Shown one piece after another: positions 42,797 to 51,157 of a stretch of 64,000 nucleotides of DNA. Under the pieces are notes generated by a model. The model searched no databases, was not told where the DNA came from, and worked only from the letters and a program-made list of their open reading frames with translations. The DNA lies in NCBI RefSeq assembly GCF_900107415.1, contig NZ_FNPX01000003.1:186001-250000 (forward strand), written 5' to 3'. The DNA comes from Jannaschia faecimaris (GTDB taxonomy: Bacteria; Pseudomonadota; Alphaproteobacteria; Rhodobacterales; Rhodobacteraceae). The position numbers and the translations under genes are program-made. Within the stretch, counting starts at the first letter, position 1. The number at the start of each line of letters is the position of its first letter.

Positions 42797-43633
42797 CTAA
42801 AGTCGGGTCAGTGCCACTCCGGCGACGATTACGACGGCGGCCACGGCCTTCCAGCGATCGACCGTCTCGCCAAGGACGATCCAGCCGATCAAAACGGCGA
42901 AAAGGATCGACGTTTCGCGTAATGCCCCGACCAGTGCGATAGGCGCGACCGTCATTGCCCATACGGCAATGGCATAGGCTCCATAGCTCAAGGCCGCAGC
43001 GATCGCACCAATGCCCCACGCGCGTGGACTGGCGCGCCACACATCGGAACCCCGCAACACGGTGATCACCGGCGAAAAGATCACGACATCCAAGATGAAA
43101 AGCCAAGCCACGTATTGTGTAGCCGTCAAAGCAACGCGTGCGCCGGATCCGTCAACAATCGTATAGCCCGCCGTCATCAGCGCGGACCCGAGCGCATAAG
43201 GCACCAGCCGTCGTGCTTCCCTTGCGCGTAAGCTGCCGGCGGCCATGGCGGCGATACCGCAGCCCAGCAAAAGTACGCCGGCAACCTCGGCGGTGGTCAT
43301 TATGTCGGACAGCAGAAGGGGGCTGACCAAGAGTACGACCATCGGCGCAGCCCCGCGCGCGATGGGGTAGACACGGCTCAGGTCGCCTTGTTCGTAAGCG
43401 AATGCAAGGAACAGCTTATAGCCTGCGTGAAACGCCCCGGACGCCAGCAACCAGGGCCAGACCTGCGGGGTCGGCAACGGATGGGCCTGGGCGATAACGA
43501 CCGCTATCGCGCCCTGAACCACCGTCAGTATGGCGATTCCACTGACTTTGGAGGCACCCGATTTGATCAGCCCGTTCCAAGCTGCATGCAGGAACGCGGC
43601 CCCCATCACCGCCATGAACACGCCTGCCGTCAT
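42797..43633 (-). CDS. EamA/DMT-family transporter
   Basis: The 278-residue protein has ten membrane helices in two EamA repeats (FLHAAWNGLIKSG near residue 14, and GALRETSILFAVLIGWIVLGETVDRWK near 235, the LGE of the second repeat being the family signature). DMT proteins export amino acids and metabolites. Its start at 43633 overlaps the stop of the upstream ligase gene (ATGA at 43630-43633), so it is co-translated with it. The 175-base space to the amidotransferase gene holds no gene. Confidence 0.85.
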   Translation of the reverse strand: MTAGVFMAVMGAAFLHAAWNGLIKSGASKVSGIAILTVVQGAIAVVIAQAHPLPTPQVWPWLLASGAFHAGYKLFLAFAYEQGDLSRVYPIARGAAPMVVLLVSPLLLSDIMTTAEVAGVLLLGCGIAAMAAGSLRAREARRLVPYALGSALMTAGYTIVDGSGARVALTATQYVAWLFILDVVIFSPVITVLRGSDVWRASPRAWGIGAIAAALSYGAYAIAVWAMTVAPIALVGALRETSILFAVLIGWIVLGETVDRWKAVAAVVIVAGVALTRL

Positions 43634-44979
43634 ACGGTGTCGAGGTAGAGGTCCACTCGCTCGTCCTCGGACAATTCTTCGATGTCGCGCATTTCCTGGC
43701 GCTTGGTCATCACGAGGTTCGCGATCAGCGCCGGGGGCAACAAGCGGGGTGTGCGTGGGTCGTTCTCGAACCGATCAATGGCGTCTGCCCATGTGTCCGG
43801 CACTTGTGGCAGGTCGAGCGCATAGGCATTTCCGGTGATCGCCGCCGGTGGCTCCTCCGCGTCCTCGATCCCCGCCAGCGCAGCACCGAGGATGCACGCC
43901 AGCAGCAGGTAGGGGTTCACGTCGCCGCCTGAAATCCTATGCTCGATCCGTCGGGCCACATTGGGCGAGGCCGGGATGCGCACCGCTGTCGTGCGGTTTT
44001 CATAGGCCCAGCAAATGCCGGTGGGCGCATGTGCTCCGGGTACCAGGCGGTCGTAGCTGTTCAGATGCGGGGCAAAGATGAGCGTTGATGCCGGGGCCGA
44101 GGTCAGCAATCCCGCAACCGCGTGGCGCAGCGTCGCTGAACCTTTGTCGGTGCCATCGTCAAAGATGTTGCGCCCTTCGGCATCCAGAACCGAGAAGTGC
44201 ACGTGCATCCCGTTGCCCGCATAATCCGGATAGGGCTTGGCCATGAAACTGGCCGCGAAGCCATGCTTGCGCGCCTGACCCTGCAACAGCAGCTTGAAGA
44301 ACCATGCATCGTCCGCGGCCTTCATTGCATCGGGCTGGTGGGCCAGATCGATCTCGAACTGGCCGATGCCCGCTTCTGAAATTGCGGTCTGGGCGGGAAT
44401 GTCCATCGTTTCGCAGGCGTCGTAAAGCTCCGTGAAAAAGCGGTCAAAACTGTCGAGCGCGCGCATCGACAGGGTCTGTGCGCCCGGGCGCCGTTTGCCA
44501 GAGGTCGGTGATTTCGGCACGCGAAGCTGACGCGTACTATCGTCCACGAGATAGAACTCCATCTCGGTCGCGACCACGGGAGTCAGGCCGCGCGCTGAAT
44601 ACCGGGCGAGGACGGCGGCCAGCGCGTGGCGCGGATCGCCGGCAAAAGGCCGCCCATCGGGGTGATACATCCAAACCGGAAGAAGCGCGGTCGGTGTGTC
44701 CAGCCATGGCATCAACACGAAACCGCGTTCCGTCGGCTTGAGGATGCCATCGGCATCGCCGCTCTCGAAGACCAGCGGGCTGTCCTCAATATCCTCGCCC
44801 CAGATGTCGAGGTTCAGAACGGAATAGGGAAAGCGTGTTCCCTCTACTTCCAGCTTGTGCGCGAAGCGCCGGGGGATGCGCTTGCCGCGTGCCTGAGCGT
44901 TCAGGTCGCAGGCGGCGACGCGGACGGAATGAACAGTGGGATTGGCGTGAAGCCAGCCGGTCGGAACGGCGTCCATCAT
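43630..44979 (-). CDS. Second glutamine-synthetase-family ligase (gamma-glutamyl amine ligase-like)
   Basis: The 449-residue protein starts at the double ATG at 44979 overlapping the permease stop. It has the same active-site signature as its neighbour: ATEMEFYLVDDS, ISEAGIGQFEIDLAHQ, GNGMHVHFSVLDAEG and ENRTTAVRIPASPNVARRIEHRISGGDVNPYLL. Sequence identity to the first ligase is visible but modest, so their substrates probably differ. Membership in the ABC transporter operon suggests that it conjugates the imported amine or amino acid. Confidence 0.87.
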   Translation of the reverse strand: MMDAVPTGWLHANPTVHSVRVAACDLNAQARGKRIPRRFAHKLEVEGTRFPYSVLNLDIWGEDIEDSPLVFESGDADGILKPTERGFVLMPWLDTPTALLPVWMYHPDGRPFAGDPRHALAAVLARYSARGLTPVVATEMEFYLVDDSTRQLRVPKSPTSGKRRPGAQTLSMRALDSFDRFFTELYDACETMDIPAQTAISEAGIGQFEIDLAHQPDAMKAADDAWFFKLLLQGQARKHGFAASFMAKPYPDYAGNGMHVHFSVLDAEGRNIFDDGTDKGSATLRHAVAGLLTSAPASTLIFAPHLNSYDRLVPGAHAPTGICWAYENRTTAVRIPASPNVARRIEHRISGGDVNPYLLLACILGAALAGIEDAEEPPAAITGNAYALDLPQVPDTWADAIDRFENDPRTPRLLPPALIANLVMTKRQEMRDIEELSEDERVDLYLDTV

Positions 44980-45782
44980 CTGATGATCTGGGGTAGCAGC
45001 CGTGGGCGTCGCCCTGCGGCTTGGGGAAGGTGCCGGTTCAAGTGCCGGTTCACCGCGCCCATGATCCCGATCACCACCAACGTCAAGAGGACGAAATACG
45101 CCGCCAGGATCGGGTAGGGCACGAAGGGGTTGAACGTCTTGTCGGCAAAGTAGCTGGCGTAATAGAGCGCGTCGCCCCTCTGTTGTATCGCCGGGAAGCC
45201 GGTGAAGAAAACCAGGACCGTGGCATGAAACAGGAAAATCGCCTCGTTCGTGTAGGCGGGCCAGGCCAGCCGCAACATCGTGGGCCAGGTGATCCGCCTG
45301 AAACGCCGCCAACCGGTCAGGCCGTATGCGCTGGCGGCCTCCTGGTCACCCTTCGGCACCGACATCAGCGCGCCGTAGAAGATCTCGCCGGTATAGGCGG
45401 AGGTGTTCAGGAACAGCACGACCAAGGCACCTGCCCAGGCGGAAGCGAATGGCTCGAATATCGGAAACGCCTGTTTCAGGGACAGGAACAGGAAATAGCC
45501 GAAGAAGAACTGGATGAAGAGCGGGCTGCCGCGGAACAGGAATATGAACCACTCGGCCGGCTTGCGCAGCCAGGGGTTCGACTGGGCCTTGCCAACCGCA
45601 ACCAGCGTGGCCAGCGCGAAGCCCGATATCAGGGCCAGTACGCCGAAATAGATGTTCCAGATCATGCCCGAGCCGATGAGGACAACCTGCTGGCAGAGGG
45701 TGAAATCAGTCCGCGGCAGAAGCCGTTCGCCATATCCGAGCGACCGCAAGCCATAGTCCATCACCACGTCCCAGCAGGTCAT
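44976..45782 (-). CDS. ABC transporter permease, HisM/polar amino-acid type
   Basis: The 268-residue protein has about five membrane helices and the EAA loop EAASAYGLTGWRRFRRITWPTMLRLAWPA, which docks on the ATPase subunit; FRGSPLFIQFFFGYFL is the typical start of the His/Glu/Gln/Arg permease domain. It overlaps the previous permease (ATGA at 45779-45782) and the following ligase. It forms the membrane channel with its partner permease. Confidence 0.9.
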   Translation of the reverse strand: MTCWDVVMDYGLRSLGYGERLLPRTDFTLCQQVVLIGSGMIWNIYFGVLALISGFALATLVAVGKAQSNPWLRKPAEWFIFLFRGSPLFIQFFFGYFLFLSLKQAFPIFEPFASAWAGALVVLFLNTSAYTGEIFYGALMSVPKGDQEAASAYGLTGWRRFRRITWPTMLRLAWPAYTNEAIFLFHATVLVFFTGFPAIQQRGDALYYASYFADKTFNPFVPYPILAAYFVLLTLVVIGIMGAVNRHLNRHLPQAAGRRPRLLPQIIR

Positions 45783-46660
45783 GCACCGGCCTTTCGCAAG
45801 GCTTCGCCGCCCGCTGTTGCCTGTCCTGTCGACAGGCGGCGGGTCAGGCGGGAAATTACGATCTCCGACACACGGGTGAAGCCGAGATAAAAGACCAAAA
45901 GGGCAAGGAAGTAATAAATTCGCCAGTCGGGGTGCGGGTAATCGGAGAACCGGGCCGTTTTGGCTGCGCCGAGTTCACGCGCCCAATAAACGATATCCTC
46001 GACCCCCAGCAGGAATAAAAGCGGCGTTGCCTTGATCAGAACCATCCAGAGATTGCCAAGTCCGGGCAGGGCATAGACCCACATCTGCGGCACAACGATG
46101 CGCCAGAACGTCTGGCGGGGTGTCATGCCATAGGCCTCGGCCGTCTCGATCTGGTTGTGGGGGACCGTCTTCATCGCGCCGAAGATCACGCTGGCCGCAA
46201 AAGCACCGAAGACGATGGCAAAGGTAAGCACGGCGAGAGCGAAACCGTAGGATTCGTGCACCCATTGGGGCGAGGTGCCTAATGGCATCTTGGCCGCCTG
46301 GCAGACCAGGAAATCGCTGCCTTGGCGGATCGGTTCGTCCCAGTCCGGGCATTTGATCTTATGGCGCAGGTATTCGATGCCTTGGTCCAGCGCGATGACG
46401 AAGAACAGGAAGAACGCGATGTCGGGCACCCCCCTGACGATCGCGATATAGAGCTTACCAAACCAGCTGAGTGGGGCGATCGGCGACCGTGCCGCCATCG
46501 CGCCACCGAAGCCAAAGGCCAGTGATACCGGGGCCGTGATCGCCAGCAGCAACAACACTGTGCCGAACGCCCCGTAGAACGCCATGTGCTTGCCCGTCGT
46601 CAGGTAGCACATCAGCCAGTTTAGGCCGCTCAGCGTATCGGGGTCGGTGCAGGCGAACAT
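45779..46660 (-). CDS. ABC transporter permease, HisQ/polar amino-acid type
   Basis: The 293-residue permease has VRGVPDIAFFLFFVIALDQG (the RGVP variant of the family RG(T/S)P motif) and the docking loop ETAEAYGMTPRQTFWRIVVPQMWVYALPGLGN. An insertion of about 50 residues (KIKCPDWDEPIRQGSDFLVCQ and following) between helices makes it longer than HisQ. It is the first permease after the small unknown gene and overlaps the second permease. Confidence 0.9.
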   Translation of the reverse strand: MFACTDPDTLSGLNWLMCYLTTGKHMAFYGAFGTVLLLLAITAPVSLAFGFGGAMAARSPIAPLSWFGKLYIAIVRGVPDIAFFLFFVIALDQGIEYLRHKIKCPDWDEPIRQGSDFLVCQAAKMPLGTSPQWVHESYGFALAVLTFAIVFGAFAASVIFGAMKTVPHNQIETAEAYGMTPRQTFWRIVVPQMWVYALPGLGNLWMVLIKATPLLFLLGVEDIVYWARELGAAKTARFSDYPHPDWRIYYFLALLVFYLGFTRVSEIVISRLTRRLSTGQATAGGEALRKAGA

Positions 46661-46675
46661 CAGGCGTAGCTCATT

Positions 46676-47014
46676 CTAAATGTGCCCGCGCGGGTCGGGC
46701 AGCCCGAAATGACGCCGCTGCGTATACGAGATGACAGCGTCGTCCTTGAAGTCACGTCGGTCTGCTTCGCGCATCGCCGTGATCTCGCCAAGCGGGTCCA
46801 GATGTTTCGAACCATGGGTCTTTGCCATCGCCAAGGCCTTGGCGGGATCAGGTTCGCGTACGAGAATATCCTGATTGAAACCCGTCGGCGGAAGGGCAAA
46901 GTGAAACAATGGTTTACGCTCCCGCCTTCGCCAGACGCGCCGAAACAGGAACACCCACGCGACGGTGGGCAGGGGCCGCAGCTTGCGCCGCAACGTTATC
47001 AGCGGCCCCCACAT
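46676..47014 (-). CDS. Small hypothetical protein embedded in the ABC transporter operon
   Basis: The 112-residue protein starts at the ATG at 47014, three bases after the binding-protein stop, and ends 15 bases before the permease start, filling the gap exactly. The N-terminus is basic with one hydrophobic stretch (LPTVAWVFLFRRVWRRR), while the rest is polar with DPAKALAMAKTHGSKHLDPLGEITAMREADRRDF. I recognise no family. The tight spacing on both sides argues that it is translated. It could be an accessory subunit of the transporter or a regulator of it. Confidence 0.6.
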   Translation of the reverse strand: MWGPLITLRRKLRPLPTVAWVFLFRRVWRRRERKPLFHFALPPTGFNQDILVREPDPAKALAMAKTHGSKHLDPLGEITAMREADRRDFKDDAVISYTQRRHFGLPDPRGHI

Positions 47015-47017
47015 TGA

Positions 47018-47749
47018 TCAGAACGTCTTGGCGTCTTCGCCGAACCATTTGATGATCAGTTCATTTAGGCTGCCATCGTCCTTCATCGACTGGATCGCGG
47101 TGTTGAACTGCTCCTTGAGCTCGGTGTCGCTTTCCCGCAGGCCAAGCCCAATGCCATCGCCCAGCGGCACATCGTCGCCCGCAAATGTCATCTCACCGGC
47201 GGATTCCTCGACAGTAGGGACCAGGGCGTCCTTGTCGGCAAAGACAGCGTCGGCTTCGCCATTGCGCACCGCGGCGACGGTTTCATCATAGGTGGCGAAT
47301 TCCAGCAGTGTCGCGCCGGATTCGGCAACGTAGCCTGACTGGATCGTTCCAGTCTGCGCGGCGATCACGCCCCCGGCCAGATCGGCATCGGCGGACATGG
47401 CGGCAAAGGCCGAAGCGGCGGGTGGGAAGTAGTTTTGGGTGAAATCGATGACTTCCTCACGCTCGTCGGTGATGCTCATCCCCGCGATGATCGTGTCGTA
47501 GTTTCCGCTCGTTAGGTTGGGAATGATGTTGTCCCAATCGTTGGTGACCCACTCGCAGGTCAGCTCGGCACGGGCGCACAGCTCGTCACCCACTTCGCGC
47601 TCGAAGCCATCAACTTCGCCTGCATCGTTCAGGAAGTTGTACGGAGCATAAGCGCCTTCGGTGCCCATGCGGACGGTCTTGGCATGCCCGTCGGCCATTC
47701 CAGCGGTGGCGGTCGCGGTCATAAGCGCCGCAGTCAAAAACAGTTTCAT
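47018..47749 (-). CDS. Periplasmic amino-acid-binding protein of the ABC transporter
   Basis: The 243-residue protein starts at the ATG at 47749 behind GGAGAGACCTT. It has a signal peptide (LFLTAALMTATATAGMA, then ADGH), then the type II periplasmic binding fold: VRMGTEGAYAPYNFLNDAG, GFEREVGDELCARAELTCEWV, DTIIAGMSITDEREEVIDFT and GIGLGLRESDTELKEQFN. The EGAYAPYNF and DFT patterns are those of polar amino-acid or opine binders. It is encoded 52 bases after the ATPase gene. Confidence 0.92.
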   Translation of the reverse strand: MKLFLTAALMTATATAGMADGHAKTVRMGTEGAYAPYNFLNDAGEVDGFEREVGDELCARAELTCEWVTNDWDNIIPNLTSGNYDTIIAGMSITDEREEVIDFTQNYFPPAASAFAAMSADADLAGGVIAAQTGTIQSGYVAESGATLLEFATYDETVAAVRNGEADAVFADKDALVPTVEESAGEMTFAGDDVPLGDGIGLGLRESDTELKEQFNTAIQSMKDDGSLNELIIKWFGEDAKTF

Positions 47750-47801
47750 AAGGTCTCTCCGTGTTGTGCTTCCCCGATTTGATCGGGGTTTGCAGGTAAA
47801 G

Positions 47802-48638
47802 TCAGTTGGACGTCGCGCTGAGAAAACCGCGCAGACGTTCGGATTTAGGCGAGCCGAAAAGCGCATCGGGTGCGCCCTCCTCCTCGATCAGGCCCTTGTG
47901 CAGGAAGATAACGTGGTCGCTGACGTCACGCGCCAGATTCATATCGTGCGTTACGATCACCATGGTCCGTCCTTCCTCGGCAAGGGCCTTGATGACGCGG
48001 ATCACCTCTTGCTCAAGTTCGGGGTCAAGGGCTGAGGTCGGCTCGTCGAAAAGCAGCGCCTTGGGCTCCATGCACAGGGCGCGCGCGATCGCAGCGCGCT
48101 GTTGCTGCCCACCAGACAATTGTGCGGGCCAAGCGTCGGCCTTGTCGGCAATGCCGACCTTTTCCAAATACATCCGCGCCTTTTCCTCGACCTCTTTGGG
48201 GTCGCGGCGTAGCACTTGCACCGGAGCCTCCATCACGTTCTGAAGGATGGTCATATGCGACCACAGGTTGAACGACTGGAACACCATGGACAGGTTCGTG
48301 CGAATGCGGGTGATTTGCGACGCATCTGCCGGACGCCGGTTATGCCCAGTGCCGCGCCATTTGACCGATTCCTCGCAAAACAGGATTTCGCCCTGCTGGC
48401 TGTCTTCCAGCAGATTTGCGCAGCGCAGAAGCGTTGATTTACCCGAGCCTGACGAGCCGATGAGCGAGATGACCTGCCCCTGGTTTGCATGCAAATCAAC
48501 GCCCTTCAAAACCTCCAACTGGCCATAAGCCTTGTGAAGATGGCGGATTTCGATGACAGGCGGTGTGTCGGGCAATTGAACCTCGGTCGTGCGGATGCCG
48601 CGGTTACGCCGTAAATCGGCGGGGATTGCAATGGTCAA
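47802..48638 (-). CDS. ABC transporter ATP-binding protein, HisP/GlnQ type
   Basis: The protein of about 278 residues reads from a TTG at 48638; no ATG is found before the conserved VIEIRHLHKAYG, so the start is uncertain. Walker A GSSGSGKST, signature LSGGQQQR, Walker B LLFDEPTSALD and the H-loop THDMNLARDVSD are complete. RHLHKAYGQLEVLKGVDL is typical of polar amino-acid importers. It energises the two permeases downstream and is the first gene of the five-gene transport unit. Confidence 0.92.
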   Translation of the reverse strand: MTIAIPADLRRNRGIRTTEVQLPDTPPVIEIRHLHKAYGQLEVLKGVDLHANQGQVISLIGSSGSGKSTLLRCANLLEDSQQGEILFCEESVKWRGTGHNRRPADASQITRIRTNLSMVFQSFNLWSHMTILQNVMEAPVQVLRRDPKEVEEKARMYLEKVGIADKADAWPAQLSGGQQQRAAIARALCMEPKALLFDEPTSALDPELEQEVIRVIKALAEEGRTMVIVTHDMNLARDVSDHVIFLHKGLIEEEGAPDALFGSPKSERLRGFLSATSN

Positions 48639-48656
48639 GGCTGATCGCGCCCCCTT

Positions 48657-49097
48657 TTAGGCTCCGTCTTCGGCCCGTTTGCGCGCCAGATTGCTGTCGC
48701 GGTCGCCAACGCCCAAAAGATTCGCAAGCAGGCGAAGCAGGCTGTCTTCTTCGGCATCGCGCGCCCCGTCTGCCAGAACGATGGACCAGAGCGACTCAAT
48801 CACCGCGATGCGGTCCTCAAGGTCGACGGCATCCTTTATCGCGCGGGTGAAACGCACTGTATCCGGGGCCTCCGCTTCCAGGATTTCGGCTTGGCCACGC
48901 AGGTCGGTGACGGCCCCCATATCAAGGCCGTAGCGCTTGGCCAAAACCCGGTCGATTTGCGACCTCTCAGCCTTGGCATAGTGGCCGTCGCTGCGCGCCA
49001 CGCGCACCAGCAGTGCGGCCAGCGCCACACGGGCATCGGGTTCAGGCAGGCGGGCGGGGGCGGGGGCCGTCAGTCGGCGCAGCAGATCAGTAAACAT
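48657..49097 (-). CDS. TerB-like protein
   Basis: The 146-residue protein starts at the ATG at 49097. It is all-helical with the TerB/DjlA-type pattern: LAALLVRVARSDGHYAKAERSQIDRVL, then IESLWSIVLADGARDAEEDSLLRLLANLLGV, two helical pairs with acidic DG/ADG loops that bind a divalent cation. The tellurite link of the name does not imply resistance. It lies 18 bases upstream of the transporter ATPase gene on the same strand. Confidence 0.83.
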   Translation of the reverse strand: MFTDLLRRLTAPAPARLPEPDARVALAALLVRVARSDGHYAKAERSQIDRVLAKRYGLDMGAVTDLRGQAEILEAEAPDTVRFTRAIKDAVDLEDRIAVIESLWSIVLADGARDAEEDSLLRLLANLLGVGDRDSNLARKRAEDGA

Positions 49098-49135
49098 AGT
49101 CGGGATATAAGTCTGTTCCGGCCTTTCGACCAGTC

Positions 49136-49429
49136 TCAGCCGTCCCAACCTTCCGCGATGACCAGATCGCTCTCGCTTATGCCTTGCCGCAATTTCAAGG
49201 CCTCTTGGTAGCCGGGGCTGTCATAGCAGGCGCGCGCGGCTTCGTAGCTGGGAAACTCGATCACCACGGTCCGTGGCTTGGCTTCTCCCTCGACCGTTTC
49301 GCGCGCGCCGCCACGCACCAGAAAACGCCCGCCGAACTCGGCCAGCGGGGCCGCGTTCGCAGCGCGGTAAAGATCATATTTCACGATATCGTCGACGCGC
49401 CCGTGCGCGATCCAGAAACCCTTGGCCAT
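49136..49429 (-). CDS. DUF1330-family protein
   Basis: The 97-residue protein starts at the ATG at 49429 behind AAGGAGAG. It has KGFWIAHGRVDD, FGGRFLVRGG, RTVVIEFPSYEAARACYDSPGYQEAL, the single ferredoxin-like DUF1330 fold. Its function is unknown; dimeric barrel relatives bind small molecules. Three bases separate it from the upstream rlmJ gene, so the two are co-transcribed. Confidence 0.85.
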   Translation of the reverse strand: MAKGFWIAHGRVDDIVKYDLYRAANAAPLAEFGGRFLVRGGARETVEGEAKPRTVVIEFPSYEAARACYDSPGYQEALKLRQGISESDLVIAEGWDG

Positions 49430-49432
49430 TAT

Positions 49433-50212
49433 TTATCTCTCCTTAAAGATTGTTGTCAGTTGCGCGGCTTCTTCAGCCAAGCCCCACGGCGGGTTGATTA
49501 CCGCCATCCCCGACCCTTCAATTCCATGCCCCGTACGAGCCGGCGCGAAGCGAACCTCGTGCAGAATGATTTCGGGGATGGTTTCTCGTAGGGCGCGCGT
49601 CATTGGCAGATGCCGCCGATCCGGCAGGATCGGGTACCACAGCATGACGACTCCCACGCCCCACTTGCGATGCAATCTGGGCAAAAGCGCTGCAAGGCGC
49701 GCGTAGTCGTCACGAATTTCCCAAGATGGGTCGATAAGCATCAGACCCCGCCGAGGATCGGGCGGTGTGAGAGCCTTGGCCATCTCAAGCCCGTCCCGTT
49801 TGTGGATGCGGGTGTTGGGGCTTTCGGGCATCGCGGTCGTAAGCGCGGCATGTTCCTGGGGGTGCAATTCCGCAAGATCGATTCGGTCGAATCGGCGCAG
49901 CAATTTTGCTGCGATCAAGGGCGAGCCAGGGTAGGCATTCGCACCGTATTCCGCATGCGTATCCGCCAGAACCTGTCGGTACGGATGACTTTTGGGAAAA
50001 CGGTGATGCAGGCGCACCACACCTTCGACAGCCTCTCCGGTCTTGGTGGCTGCGGCATCCTTAAGGTCGTAGAGACCACGCCCCGCATGCGTCTCGATGT
50101 ACGATAAAGCTTTGTCTTTGTTCGTCAAATACGCCAGCGCTGCCGCCAGAACGGCGTGTTTGTGGACGTCGGCAGCGTTTCCCGCGTGATAGGCATGTTG
50201 ATAGGACAGCAT
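49433..50212 (-). CDS. rlmJ: 23S rRNA (adenine-2030-N6)-methyltransferase RlmJ
   Basis: RlmJ methylates A2030 in 23S rRNA with SAM. The 259-residue protein has YQHAYHAGNAADVHKH at the N-terminus, YIETHAGRGLYDL (SAM pocket region), YPGSPLIAAKLLRR and the late LIDPSWEIRDDY, where the DPPY-like catalytic motif is DPSW, and GSGMAVINPPW. It is family length. Its start is about 150 bases from the divergent MipA/OmpV gene. Confidence 0.92.
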   Translation of the reverse strand: MLSYQHAYHAGNAADVHKHAVLAAALAYLTNKDKALSYIETHAGRGLYDLKDAAATKTGEAVEGVVRLHHRFPKSHPYRQVLADTHAEYGANAYPGSPLIAAKLLRRFDRIDLAELHPQEHAALTTAMPESPNTRIHKRDGLEMAKALTPPDPRRGLMLIDPSWEIRDDYARLAALLPRLHRKWGVGVVMLWYPILPDRRHLPMTRALRETIPEIILHEVRFAPARTGHGIEGSGMAVINPPWGLAEEAAQLTTIFKER

Positions 50213-50365
50213 CGTAGCGGGCTAGCGGCCCCGCGCCGCCTTCGCAAGGCGTCGGTCAGCGTGGTCTGTCGAACGCGATAGCGGAAGATTGAATGTGCCT
50301 TTGGCAAGTGCCGTGCTACGTAGCCATCAAGACCTGCTGATTTGCTCACATTCTCGGATTTCGAA

Positions 50366-51157
50366 ATGTTTCGCCTGACCCTCGCCGCTGTCGCCCTGAC
50401 CGCATCTTCCGCCGCCGCCACGGCGCAGGATTTGGGCGCGACCGTGTTCTCCAGTCAGGGCCAAGGACCTGCTCTGGGCTTTACCCTTCGCGGTGGCGTG
50501 GCCACTGCGCCCGAGTATTTCGGCTCAGATGAGCAGGAAATCGGCCCGGCGCTGGGGGCGGAATTGAACTATCTGCGCCTCGGAGGTTTCACCTTCGGCA
50601 ACCCGGATCCGCTTTACCAACGGCGCGGCCTCAGCTTCGGTGGCTCTTTCCGGTACATCGGATCCCGTGACGATGCCGACAGCCCCGAACTCGCCGGATT
50701 GAACGACGTCGATACATCGGTCGAACTGGGCGGTGGACTGCGTTACAGCACTGAGAATTTCTCTACTTTCGGGGATATCCGCTATGGCGTGATCGGGCAC
50801 GAGTCCTTCGTCGCCGAGGCCGGGGCCGATGTCATCCTGCGCCCGACCGATCGCTTTTCTCTGCGCGCTGGCCCGCGGGTGCTGTTCGGCGACAGCGATT
50901 ACGCGTCGACTTATTTTGGTGTGACCGCTGCGGAAGCCGGTGCCAGCGGGTTCACCCGCTTCGACGCCTCAGGCGGCTTGCTGTCCGCCGGTGTGGAGTT
51001 CGGGGCCGCATACCGAATCAATGACAACTGGGGCATCGACGCGACGATCAACTATGACAAGCTGCAGAACGATGCAGCCGACAGTCCGATTACCCGCGAC
51101 GATGAACAGGTTTCGGCCTCCATCGGCTTTACCCGCCGGTTCACGCTCGGGTTCTGA
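50366..51157 (+). CDS. MipA/OmpV-family outer-membrane protein
   Basis: The 263-residue protein starts at the ATG at 50366. It has a signal peptide ending at about ATAQ, then alternating beta strands with aromatic girdles such as GFTLRGGVATAPEYFGSDEQE, NYLRLGGFTF, and a final strand ending in FTLGF with C-terminal Phe, the outer-membrane insertion signal. Members scaffold or act as porins. The APEYFGSDE stretch is the family's N-terminal signature. The gene overlaps nothing and is convergent with the PhzF-like gene, whose last codon abuts it. Confidence 0.88.
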   Translation: MFRLTLAAVALTASSAAATAQDLGATVFSSQGQGPALGFTLRGGVATAPEYFGSDEQEIGPALGAELNYLRLGGFTFGNPDPLYQRRGLSFGGSFRYIGSRDDADSPELAGLNDVDTSVELGGGLRYSTENFSTFGDIRYGVIGHESFVAEAGADVILRPTDRFSLRAGPRVLFGDSDYASTYFGVTAAEAGASGFTRFDASGGLLSAGVEFGAAYRINDNWGIDATINYDKLQNDAADSPITRDDEQVSASIGFTRRFTLGF

